Program-made: the position numbers and the translations under genes
Origin: Rhodobacterales bacterium
GTDB taxonomy: Bacteria; Pseudomonadota; Alphaproteobacteria; Rhodobacterales; Rhodobacteraceae
NCBI GenBank assembly: GCA_009992615.1
Contig: JAACVA010000054.1
Coordinates: 4,004-9,079, forward strand
Length of the DNA: 5,076 nt
Direction of reading: 5' to 3'
The notes under the pieces: model-generated
The model's input: only the letters and a program-made list of their open reading frames with translations
What the model was told of the DNA's origin: nothing
The model's database searches: none
Shown here: positions 1 to 5,076 of the stretch, piece by piece
Numbering within the stretch: the stretch's first letter is position 1
Layout: every line of letters begins with the position of its first letter

Positions 1-1
1 G

Positions 2-208
2 TTTACCGGCACCCTCGAAAAGATGACCCGCGCCGAGGCCAAGGCGCGCGCCGAGGCTCTGGGCGCTAAGGTGGCGGGCAGCGTTTCGGCCAAGACCGAT
101 CTTCTGGTTGCTGGGCCCGGGGCCGGATCGAAGGCGAAGAAGGCGGCGGAACTGGGCATCGAAACATTGGACGAAGACGGCTGGCTTGCGCTGATCGCGG
201 GCACATGA
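2..208 (+). CDS. ligA: NAD-dependent DNA ligase LigA, C-terminal BRCT end (partial)
   Basis: This is the last 68 residues of a protein that starts upstream of the window. The frame is open from base 2, and the first codons read FTGTLEK, the typical first strand of a LigA BRCT domain. The methionine at base 23 is therefore internal, not a start. Further BRCT signs are the Ala/Glu-rich first helix, the GAKV turn, the SAKTDLLVAG strand, a Lys-rich GSKAKKA helix and the conserved Trp in DEDGWLALI. LigA seals nicks between Okazaki fragments and in repair using NAD+; its BRCT domain helps DNA binding. The adenylation, OB and zinc domains lie outside the window. The stop TGA (206-208) overlaps the recG start in an ATGA arrangement, so the two genes are probably co-transcribed and translationally coupled. 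A BRCT domain alone could belong to another protein, but the sequence and the recG neighbour favour LigA. Confidence 0.93.
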   Translation, partial: FTGTLEKMTRAEAKARAEALGAKVAGSVSAKTDLLVAGPGAGSKAKKAAELGIETLDEDGWLALIAGT

Positions 209-2295
209 GCACCCGTCCTGAAAGCCTGTTCCCTCTGTTTTCTGAACTGACGACGCTGGACGGAGTGGGCCCGAAAACCGCGCAGATCCTCGATCAGGGC
301 GGAATTGCGAGGCCGCGCGATTTGTTGTTCACGCTGCCGCATTCCGGAATTGACCGGCGCCGCCGGGCCAGCGTGCGCGACGCTTTGCCGGGCGAGGTGG
401 TGACCGTAGAGGTCGAGGTGGGCCGCCACATTGCGCCGACGGCGCGCGGGCGGCCGTACCGGGTTGAAGTGCACGATGCGCAAACCACGTTTCAACTGGT
501 GTTTTTCCACGGGCGTGACGAATATCTGACCCGGCAGTTGCCATTTGGCCAGCTGCGTGTCGTGTCGGGCAAGGTTGAGATTTTCGACAACATCGCCCAG
601 ATCGTGCATCCTGATCACATGGTGCCCCCTGACGAGGCTGCGCAGATCCCTCTTTATGAGCCTGTTTATCCGCTGAGTGCCGGGGTGACACAGCGGGTTA
701 TGGCCCGCGCTGCCGCATCTGCGTTGGACTGCGCACCGGATCTGGCCGAATGGATTGATCCGTCGTTGATCGCCCGCGAAGGCTGGCCCGGCTGGCGCGC
801 TGCGGTGGCCGAGGCGCACAGCCCGACGTCCGCGGCTGACCTGTCAGCCGACGCCCCGGCGCGCAAACGGCTGGCGTATGACGAATTGCTGGCGCATCAG
901 CTGACCCTCGCGTTGGCCCGTGCGGATCGGGTGGGCCAGCGGGGCATCGTGTCGCGCGGTACTGGGGCGTTGCAGGGTAGGGTACTGACGTCGCTGCCCT
1001 ATCGGCCCACAGGGGCGCAGCTGCGCGCGATCGGCGAGATCGCCACAGACATGGCCCGCCCTATCCGGATGAACCGTCTGTTGCAGGGCGATGTGGGGTC
1101 GGGCAAGACGCTGGTGGCGCTGATGGCGCTGCTGGTGGCGGTCGAGGCAGGCGGGCAGGGGGTGATGATGGCACCCACCGAAATTCTCGCGCGCCAGCAT
1201 CTGGAGGGGTTGCAGCCGCTTGCGGAAACTGCCGGCGTGGTACTTGAGCTGTTGACTGGCCGCGACAAGGGTGGCGAGCGTGCGGCAAAGCTGGCGGCGC
1301 TGGGCCGGGGTGACATTCATATCCTTGTGGGCACGCACGCCGTGTTTCAAAAGGATGTGGAATTTCACGATCTGCGGCTGGCGGTGGTGGATGAACAGCA
1401 CCGGTTCGGCGTGCGCCAGCGGCTGGAGTTGGGGGCCAAAGGGGTGGCGGCGGATGTTCTGGTGATGACGGCAACGCCGATCCCACGGTCATTGGCCCTG
1501 GCACAATATGGCGACATGGAGGTTTCGGTGCTGGACGAAAAGCCGCCGGGTCGCAAGCCGATCTCAACCGCCTTGGTCAGCACCGCCCGGATCGACGAAG
1601 TGGTGACCAAGCTGCGCAGGGCCATTGCCGAGGGGCGCCAGGCCTATTGGGTCTGCCCTCTGGTCGAGGAAAGTGAAGCCGTTGATCTGACCTCGGCGGA
1701 ACAGCGGTACAAGACCCTGCGCGCCGCCTTGGGTGACGATACGGTGGGCCTTGTCCATGGCCAGATGCCACCCGCCGAAAAGGACAGGGCGATGGCATTG
1801 TTCATTGCCGGACAAACATCGGTTCTGGTTGCCACCACGGTGATCGAGGTGGGGGTGAACGTGCCAAATGCGTCGATCATGGTGGTCGAACGGGCGGAAA
1901 GTTTCGGACTGGCCCAGCTGCACCAATTGCGCGGCCGGGTGGGGCGGGGCAGCGCGGCCTCAACTTGTCTTTTGCTGTACCAGCCCCCGTTGAGCGGATC
2001 TGGCCGGCGGCGGCTGGAGATCCTGCGCGAAACCGAAGACGGTTTTCGCATCGCCGAAGAAGATCTGGCCATGCGTGGCGCGGGCGATCTGATCGGCCAT
2101 GCGCAATCAGGCCTGCCGCGTTTTCGAATCGCTGATCTTGAACGTCAGTCGGCCCTTTTGGCCACCGCGCAAAGCGATGCGCGCAAGCTGTTGCATGACG
2201 ACCCCAAGCTTGAGGGTGACCGGGGCCGGGCCGCGCGGCATCTGTTGTGGTTAATGGAACAGGACAAGGCAATTCGTTTGATTTCAGTGGGTTGA
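205..2295 (+). CDS. recG: ATP-dependent DNA helicase RecG
   Basis: The product has 696 residues, close to the 693 of E. coli RecG. RecG is a monomeric superfamily 2 helicase that remodels stalled replication forks and Holliday junctions. In order: a helix-hairpin-helix-like segment (about 15-33), the wedge OB-fold (about 60-140), Walker A GDVGSGKT (295-302), motif Ia MAPTEILARQH (322-332), the DEQH box (396-399), motif III TAT (422-424), motif IV around HGQ (518-520), motif V (about 540-556), motif VI QLRGRVGR (574-581) and the RecG-specific TRG motif (about 615-636, keeping Gln634). All catalytic motifs are present, so it should be active. The ATG at 205 overlaps the ligA stop by four bases. 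This start puts the N-terminus at the usual distance before the HhH segment. The long reading frames on the opposite strand are GC-rich shadows. Nothing in the sequence suggests independent regulation, so it probably depends on the ligA transcript. Confidence 0.98.
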   Translation: MSTRPESLFPLFSELTTLDGVGPKTAQILDQGGIARPRDLLFTLPHSGIDRRRRASVRDALPGEVVTVEVEVGRHIAPTARGRPYRVEVHDAQTTFQLVFFHGRDEYLTRQLPFGQLRVVSGKVEIFDNIAQIVHPDHMVPPDEAAQIPLYEPVYPLSAGVTQRVMARAAASALDCAPDLAEWIDPSLIAREGWPGWRAAVAEAHSPTSAADLSADAPARKRLAYDELLAHQLTLALARADRVGQRGIVSRGTGALQGRVLTSLPYRPTGAQLRAIGEIATDMARPIRMNRLLQGDVGSGKTLVALMALLVAVEAGGQGVMMAPTEILARQHLEGLQPLAETAGVVLELLTGRDKGGERAAKLAALGRGDIHILVGTHAVFQKDVEFHDLRLAVVDEQHRFGVRQRLELGAKGVAADVLVMTATPIPRSLALAQYGDMEVSVLDEKPPGRKPISTALVSTARIDEVVTKLRRAIAEGRQAYWVCPLVEESEAVDLTSAEQRYKTLRAALGDDTVGLVHGQMPPAEKDRAMALFIAGQTSVLVATTVIEVGVNVPNASIMVVERAESFGLAQLHQLRGRVGRGSAASTCLLLYQPPLSGSGRRRLEILRETEDGFRIAEEDLAMRGAGDLIGHAQSGLPRFRIADLERQSALLATAQSDARKLLHDDPKLEGDRGRAARHLLWLMEQDKAIRLISVG

Positions 2296-2307
2296 TCTAA
2301 ATATGCT
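2278..2307 (+). promoter_or_regulatory. Possible sigma-70 promoter for the small membrane-protein gene
   Basis: TTGATT (2278-2283) and TATGCT (2302-2307) are separated by 18 bases, each matching four of six consensus positions. The -35 would sit over the last recG codons. Transcription would begin near 2314 and give a leader of about 90 bases before the ATG at 2406. The match is weak, and read-through from recG is an equally good explanation. Confidence 0.25.
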
Positions 2308-2309
2308 CA

Positions 2310-2379
2310 TTTGTTCTCAAGTGTTGCCATAAAGTTCTTTACAGATCGTGTTGGATATGGGAACAAAGAGGCAACAAAG
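2310..2379 (+). promoter_or_regulatory. Leader with interleaved inverted repeats and an AACAAAG direct repeat
   Basis: Two inverted repeats are directly visible: TTTGTTC (2310-2316) with GAACAAA (2361-2367), and GTTGCC (2323-2328) with GGCAAC (2370-2375). Their order is A-B-A'-B', so they cross rather than nest. As RNA they could form alternative hairpins or a pseudoknot. As DNA they could be two overlapping operator dyads. AACAAAG also occurs twice, 11 bases (about one helical turn) apart, at 2362-2368 and 2373-2379. I recognise no known regulator site here. The arms are short enough that chance is possible. Confidence 0.3.
2349..2359 (+). repeat. 11-base direct repeat, copy 1
   Basis: TGTTGGATATG occurs here, upstream of the 38-codon gene, and again at 2649-2659, just before the terminator stem. 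The two copies are exactly 300 bases apart. The match ends abruptly on both sides. Its meaning is unknown. Confidence 0.5.
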
Positions 2380-2405
2380 CGAGATAGACGGGAAAGGGTT
2401 CGACG

Positions 2406-2522
2406 ATGCTGAAACAGTTGATGGCGGTGATCCACCGCTCTGACACACTGGTGCAGGATTTTGTCGGCGCCTTTGCGCTGTTTGTGATGCTGATGGCCGG
2501 GCTTTACCTTCCCGGTCTGTGA
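2406..2522 (+). CDS. Small single-helix membrane protein (38 residues)
   Basis: This short frame starts at ATG 2406 and ends at TGA 2520-2522. A purine-rich ribosome binding site, GGGAAAGGG at 2390-2398, lies seven bases before the start. Residues 1-18 are polar and charged (Lys3, His10, Arg11, Asp13, Asp18). Residues 19-38 form one hydrophobic segment, FVGAFALFVMLMAGLYLPGL, which looks like a single transmembrane helix ending at the C-terminus. The positive charges before the helix suggest the N-terminus stays in the cytoplasm. I count 28 of 38 codons ending in G or C, in line with the GC-rich neighbours, which supports real coding. I recognise no named family and assign no function. The gene has a possible promoter of its own and lies 110 bases after recG, in the same direction. 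An intrinsic terminator follows 144 bases after its stop. It is too short for most gene callers and could easily be missing from annotation. Confidence 0.72.
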   Translation: MLKQLMAVIHRSDTLVQDFVGAFALFVMLMAGLYLPGL

Positions 2523-2666
2523 TGTTGCCTCTGGTTTTCTGACTGCCTGCTGTCCACTGCGTCGGTTTTGCATCCGGTGTCCCCACGAAGATGCATCCGT
2601 TACTGTCCCTTGGTTTGGGTGCCTCAACCCCCGAACCGCCCGGCGCTTTGTTGGATATGCCACTTG
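2523..2666 (+). other. Structured 3' region of the small gene; possible 3'-UTR-derived sRNA
   Basis: I see no convincing gene in this stretch, but it contains two hairpins ahead of the terminator. The first pairs TGCATC (2569-2574) with GATGCA (2590-2595), with a short inner GTG/CAC stem. The second pairs GGTTTGGG (2612-2619) with CCCGAACC (2630-2637), eight pairs including one G-U, with a ten-base loop. TGCATCCG is also repeated directly at 2569-2576 and 2592-2599. Together with the terminator this gives three successive stems, the usual look of a stable 3' end or of an sRNA released from an mRNA tail. The RNA reading is inference only. Confidence 0.3.
2649..2659 (+). repeat. 11-base direct repeat, copy 2
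   Basis: This is the second exact copy of TGTTGGATATG (first at 2349-2359). It lies seven bases before the terminator stem. The two copies bracket the small membrane-protein gene. Confidence 0.5.
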
Positions 2667-2702
2667 CGCCGCCATTCCCAACGGAATGTGCGGCGTTTTT
2701 TT
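2667..2702 (+). terminator. Strong rho-independent terminator
   Basis: The stem CGCCGCCATTCC (2667-2678) pairs fully with GGAATG and GCGGCG (2683-2688 and 2690-2695). It has a CAAC loop and one bulged T at 2689, followed by seven T residues (2696-2702). The T-run lies on the plus-strand 3' side only, so it ends plus-strand transcription from the small gene and any read-through from recG. Read on the minus strand, the stem has no U-tract. It starts only 16 bases beyond the stop of the facing Fe-S scaffold gene, so it also insulates that gene. Confidence 0.93.
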
Positions 2703-2718
2703 AGATGTTAAAACAGTT

Positions 2719-3168
2719 TCAGGCGCAGGCTGATTTTTCAGCGGCATTCATCGCCTCAAGCGTCGCATCAAGCGACAACAGGATCGAGGCGTGGCGGTTT
2801 TTGTAATCCTTGGCCGGTTCCAGCACGCCCAACCCGTCGAATGGCGCTTCGGGTACCGGCCCGCCTGTTTTCAGCATCGCCACCAGTTGATCGCGGGCCT
2901 GTTCCACCTCGGCCCGGCTGCGCCCGATGATCGCCGATCCGACAACCGACGCCGCCGCCTGGCCAAGGGCACAGGCCTTCACCTCTTGGGAATACTCCGA
3001 AATCCGGCCCGCCTTGATGCTCAGCTGCACTGTTACGGTTGATCCGCACAAGGGCGACCGTTTGCGCGCCGTTGCCTCGGGGGTGGCCAGCGGAGCGGTC
3101 AGCGGCATTTCGGCGGCCAGTGCCAGGATGCGCCCGGAATAAAGCTTGATCATGTCGCTGTCGGCCAT
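2719..3168 (-). CDS. IscU/NifU-N-like iron-sulfur cluster scaffold protein, atypical ligands
   Basis: The 149-residue product is a U-type scaffold homologue (NifU N-terminal/IscU/SufU family). These proteins build Fe-S clusters on conserved Cys, Asp and His residues for transfer to apoproteins. Recognisable parts are DMIKLYSGRILALA (5-18), SPLCGSTV (38-45), VKACALGQAAASVVG (63-77) and YKNRHASILLSLDA (122-135). Cys41 and Cys66 match IscU Cys37 and Cys63, and His126 matches His105. The IscU Asp39 position is Ser43, and the Cys106 position is Ala127. The only other cysteine is Cys148, next to the C-terminus. Cluster assembly of the IscU type is therefore doubtful; zinc binding or a partner role is possible. 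The start at 3168 is the first ATG; Met6 is an alternative. A weak GAAAG lies upstream. The gene is divergent from hisI across 70 bases. The family is well supported, the exact role is not. Confidence 0.85.
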   Translation of the reverse strand: MADSDMIKLYSGRILALAAEMPLTAPLATPEATARKRSPLCGSTVTVQLSIKAGRISEYSQEVKACALGQAAASVVGSAIIGRSRAEVEQARDQLVAMLKTGGPVPEAPFDGLGVLEPAKDYKNRHASILLSLDATLEAMNAAEKSACA

Positions 3169-3238
3169 GGCGTGCGCTTTCGTTTTTTATGTCAGGCCGA
3201 TAAATAACCCCAAGAAGCCGCGAAGAAAAGGTTGCGCC
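3169..3238. promoter_or_regulatory. Divergent promoter region between the Fe-S scaffold gene and hisI
   Basis: These 70 bases separate two divergent starts and must hold at least the proximal signals of both genes. A relatively AT-rich core runs from about 3178 to 3207. For hisI, TAAATA (3201-3206) could be a -10 box with a poor TTTCGT -35 at 3178-3183, 17 bases away. For the minus-strand gene only weak candidates are visible. The hisI ribosome binding site AAAAGG (3226-3231) is clear. I see no terminator, riboswitch or his leader-peptide attenuator with a run of His codons. Confidence 0.35.
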
Positions 3239-3598
3239 ATGTCATTCGATCCTCAAACCCTGCGCTATGATGCCGCCGGTCTGATTCCCTGCATCGCCCA
3301 AGAGGCCGCGACGGGCGAAGTTCTGATGATGGCTTGGATGAACGCCGATGCCGTGGCGCGTACGTTGGACACCGGGCGGGTGACCTATTGGTCTCGCTCG
3401 CGTCAGGCATTCTGGGTCAAGGGCGACACCAGCGGCCATGTGCAACATCTGATCGAGCTGCGCATAGATTGTGATCGTGATTGCCTTCTGGCCCTTGTGC
3501 GGCAAGACGGGCCGGCCTGCCACACCAATCGGCGCTCGTGCTTTTACACGGGGCTGCGCGATGGCAATGAGGTGGAGCTAAGCCAGCCCATCGTCTAG
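3239..3598 (+). CDS. hisI: Phosphoribosyl-AMP cyclohydrolase HisI
   Basis: The 119-residue enzyme opens the purine ring of phosphoribosyl-AMP to give ProFAR, the third step of histidine synthesis, in the cytoplasm. Visible family motifs are EVLMMAWMN (27-35), VTYWSRSRQAFWVKGDTSGH (48-67), DCDRD (77-81, the acidic metal-binding cluster with Cys78) and ACHTNRRSCFY (93-103), whose Cys94 and Cys101 are the other expected zinc ligands. All key residues are present. I chose ATG 3239 because AAAAGG lies seven bases upstream and the family N-terminus begins there. The 31-residue upstream extension would run back into the facing scaffold gene. The protein stands alone: no HisE (pyrophosphohydrolase) domain is fused, as is common in alphaproteobacteria. 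The last 21 bases overlap the end of gluQRS on the opposite strand. Confidence 0.97.
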   Translation: MSFDPQTLRYDAAGLIPCIAQEAATGEVLMMAWMNADAVARTLDTGRVTYWSRSRQAFWVKGDTSGHVQHLIELRIDCDRDCLLALVRQDGPACHTNRRSCFYTGLRDGNEVELSQPIV

Positions 3599-4426
3599 GC
3601 CCACCCTGCGGCGGATGTCGGCGGGGGTGGCCCCCTCGGCGCGATATTTCGACAGGGCGCGCGCATCGTCGCGCTTGGCCAGCCGTCGACCCGCATCGTC
3701 GCGGATAAGGCGGTGATGATGATAGACCGGCGTCGGCAGGCCCAGAAGCTGTTGCAACAAGACGTGGATGCGCGTCGCCTCGGCCAGATCGGTGCCGCGC
3801 ACCACATGGGTGATGCCCTGCGCGGCATCGTCCAACACCACCGCCAGGTGATACGAGGTGCCCATGCCGCGACGCGCCAGAACCACGTCACCGACGCCGT
3901 CGATCAGGTCGGATGCGGTGAACCGCACCGCGCCCGGCACCGCGCCGGTTTCTGCAAATTCACCATCGCGTGCCGCCCGCCCCATGTTCAACCGCAACGC
4001 CACGTCGCGGGGCCGCGGGCCGGTATGGCGTGCCCGGCAGGTGCCGGGATAGATCACTCCGTCGGGCCCCAGCAGCGGCGCGCCTTCCTGCGGCGCAGCG
4101 GTGGCGGCGGCGATGTCGGCGCGGGTACAGGTGCAGGGAAAAAGCAGGCCGCGCGCCCAGAGTTCATCCAGCGCGGCATCATAGGCAGGCTGCCGGTCGG
4201 ACTGGCGCATCACCGGGGTTGGCCAGGACAGGCCAAGCCATGCAAGATCGTCATAAATCTGCGTCTCCCATTTCGGGCGGGCACGGCTGTGATCTATATC
4301 CTCGATCCGCAACAGAAACCGACCGCCCGCAGCGCCCGCCATGTCATGGGCCAGCAACGCGGAAAAGGCATGGCCCAGGTGCAGCGGCCCGGTGGGTGAC
4401 GGCGCGAACCGGGTGGCAAAGCTCAC
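3578..4426 (-). CDS. gluQRS: Glutamyl-Q tRNA(Asp) synthetase
   Basis: The 282-residue protein is a truncated relative of glutamyl-tRNA synthetase without the anticodon-binding half. This family activates glutamate and attaches it to queuosine at position 34 of tRNA-Asp. Visible are RFAPSPTGPLHLGH (6-19, HIGH-like), LLRIEDID (38-45), a zinc site made of Cys98, Cys100, Tyr126 and Cys130, the GMGTSYHLAVVLDD region (187-200), VVRGTDL (208-214) and a KMSKS-like LAKRD (249-253). The spacing between Cys100 and Tyr126 is wider than I recall for E. coli YadB, so a loop is inserted. The start is GTG (4424-4426). It is the only sensible start, because the active-site motif begins five codons later. It overlaps the trmFO stop as GTGA with no clear ribosome binding site, which points to translational coupling. 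The 3' end overlaps hisI by 21 bases. Confidence 0.95.
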   Translation of the reverse strand: MSFATRFAPSPTGPLHLGHAFSALLAHDMAGAAGGRFLLRIEDIDHSRARPKWETQIYDDLAWLGLSWPTPVMRQSDRQPAYDAALDELWARGLLFPCTCTRADIAAATAAPQEGAPLLGPDGVIYPGTCRARHTGPRPRDVALRLNMGRAARDGEFAETGAVPGAVRFTASDLIDGVGDVVLARRGMGTSYHLAVVLDDAAQGITHVVRGTDLAEATRIHVLLQQLLGLPTPVYHHHRLIRDDAGRRLAKRDDARALSKYRAEGATPADIRRRVGLDDGLA

Positions 4427-5076
4427 GCCGGAACGGGCTGTGCCGCTAGCCAGGCTTGCCAGTCTGCCTTGGCGCGGTCGGTATAGGCCTTGTAGCGGTC
4501 CTTGCGCCCCCGCCGCCCCGATTTCAGGCCATCGACCGGGGGAAACAGGCCAAAGTTCACGTTCATCGGCTGGAACGTTTTTGCATCCGCCCCGCCGGTG
4601 ATGTGATGCACAAGCGCGCCCATGGCCGTGGTCGGCGGCACCGGGGGCAGGGGCGTGCCGGTGATCTCGGCCACGGCTAGGCGCGCCGCCAAAAGGCCCA
4701 TGGCGGCAGATTCGACATAGCCCTCAACCCCGGTGATCTGCCCCGCAAAGCGGATGTTGGGCTGGGATTTCAGGCGCATCCGGTCGTCCAGCAGGGAGGG
4801 CGAGTTCAGAAATGTGTTGCGGTGGATGCCGCCCAGACGCGCGAAACGGGCATCCTCCAGCCCCGGAATCATCCGCAGCACGTCGGCCTGTGCGCCGTAT
4901 TTCATCTTCGTCTGGAACCCGACGATGTTGTAGAGCGTGCCCAGCTTGTTGTCGCGGCGCAGTTGCACCACGGCATGGGGTTTGACCTCGGGCTGGTGCG
5001 GATTGGTCAGGCCGATGGGCTTCATCGGGCCAAAGCGCAGGGTTTCGCGTCCGCGCTCTGCCATGACTTCGATCGG
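4423..5076 (-). CDS. trmFO: Folate/FAD-dependent tRNA (uracil-54-C5)-methyltransferase TrmFO (partial)
   Basis: This is the C-terminal 217 residues of TrmFO, whose 5' part lies beyond the window; full proteins are about 440-470 residues. TrmFO makes ribothymidine at position 54 of the tRNA T-loop, using methylenetetrahydrofolate and FAD instead of S-adenosylmethionine. The frame is open to the window edge, and the first codons read PIEVMAERGRETLRFGPMKP, an internal TrmFO motif, so the Met at 5064 is not the start. Further signs are VVQLRRDN, YNIVGFQTKMKYGAQ, RNTFLNSP, the FAGQITGVEGYVESAAMGLL flavin-binding stretch, TTAMGALVHHIT and QPMNVNFGLFP. The catalytic cysteine normally found just before the PIEVM motif lies outside the window and cannot be checked. 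The TGA stop (4423-4425) overlaps the gluQRS GTG start, making a two-gene tRNA-modification unit. Confidence 0.96.
   Translation of the reverse strand, partial: PIEVMAERGRETLRFGPMKPIGLTNPHQPEVKPHAVVQLRRDNKLGTLYNIVGFQTKMKYGAQADVLRMIPGLEDARFARLGGIHRNTFLNSPSLLDDRMRLKSQPNIRFAGQITGVEGYVESAAMGLLAARLAVAEITGTPLPPVPPTTAMGALVHHITGGADAKTFQPMNVNFGLFPPVDGLKSGRRGRKDRYKAYTDRAKADWQAWLAAQPVPA

Noticed and set aside
844..1401. Long minus-strand frame opposite recG (185 codons), with several others nearby.
   Set aside because: GC-rich antisense frames are expected opposite a conserved gene. The translation is low-complexity with no recognisable motif, while the recG frame has all helicase motifs.
2349..2365. 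A TGT...ACA dyad resembling a CrtJ/PpsR site upstream of the small gene.
   Set aside because: The spacing is 11 bases, not 12, and there is no photosynthesis gene nearby.
2591..2704. A 37-codon plus-strand frame (ATG 2591 to TAG 2704) between the small gene and the scaffold gene.
   Set aside because: It runs through the whole terminator stem and T-run, has no properly spaced ribosome binding site, starts inside a hairpin and has only about half its codons ending in G or C, unlike its neighbours.
2307..2747. A 146-codon minus-strand frame across the recG-scaffold intergenic region.
   Set aside because: It is antisense to a better supported small gene, crosses the terminator, overlaps the end of the scaffold gene and has a His/Arg/Gln-rich composition typical of a shadow frame.
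3146..3238. A 31-residue N-terminal extension of hisI.
   Set aside because: It would overlap the start of the divergent scaffold gene. The family begins at the downstream Met, which has a well-placed ribosome binding site.
3713..4399. A 228-codon plus-strand frame opposite gluQRS.
   Set aside because: Its His/Arg/Gly/Ala-rich translation has no family resemblance, and the opposite frame carries all GluQRS motifs.
5062..5064. ATG as the start of a short 213-residue trmFO.
   Set aside because: The codons before it read PIEV, part of the internal PIEVMAERG motif of TrmFO, so the gene continues past the window edge.

Overview
The window looks like ordinary chromosomal housekeeping DNA from an alphaproteobacterium, most likely of the Rhodobacteraceae (roseobacter/Rhodobacter) type. 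The grounds are the high GC content with GC-rich third codon positions, the ligA-recG and trmFO-gluQRS arrangements, a stand-alone hisI without hisE, and the use of the folate-dependent TrmFO rather than TrmA. The assignment rests on recognising protein families and was not tested by a search.

Layout. Positions 2-208 (+) hold the last 68 residues of NAD-dependent DNA ligase LigA (BRCT domain). It overlaps by ATGA the complete recG helicase gene (205-2295, +), so the two form a replication/repair operon. A stretch of about 420 bases follows (2296-2718). It is not empty. It contains a possible promoter, a 5' leader with interleaved inverted repeats, a convincing 38-codon gene for a one-helix membrane protein (2406-2522), a 3' region with two further hairpins, and a strong intrinsic terminator (2667-2702). 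Facing it on the minus strand is an IscU/NifU-N-like Fe-S scaffold protein (2719-3168). It is divergent, across 70 bases, from hisI (3239-3598, +). hisI runs tail-to-tail into gluQRS (3578-4426, -) with a 21-base convergent overlap. gluQRS begins on a GTG that overlaps the stop of trmFO (4423-5076, -, cut by the window edge).

How the genes fit together. ligA/recG serve DNA joining and rescue of stalled replication forks. hisI is a histidine-biosynthesis step. trmFO/gluQRS are two tRNA modification enzymes (T54 in the T-loop; glutamylation of queuosine 34 in tRNA-Asp) whose translation is probably coupled. The Fe-S scaffold homologue is unusual in lacking two of the residues that bind the cluster in IscU.

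I see no mobile element, CRISPR array, phage, tRNA or rRNA. The least explained part is the small membrane-protein gene with its structured leader and trailer. The rest is conventional, and I do not claim a new system here.
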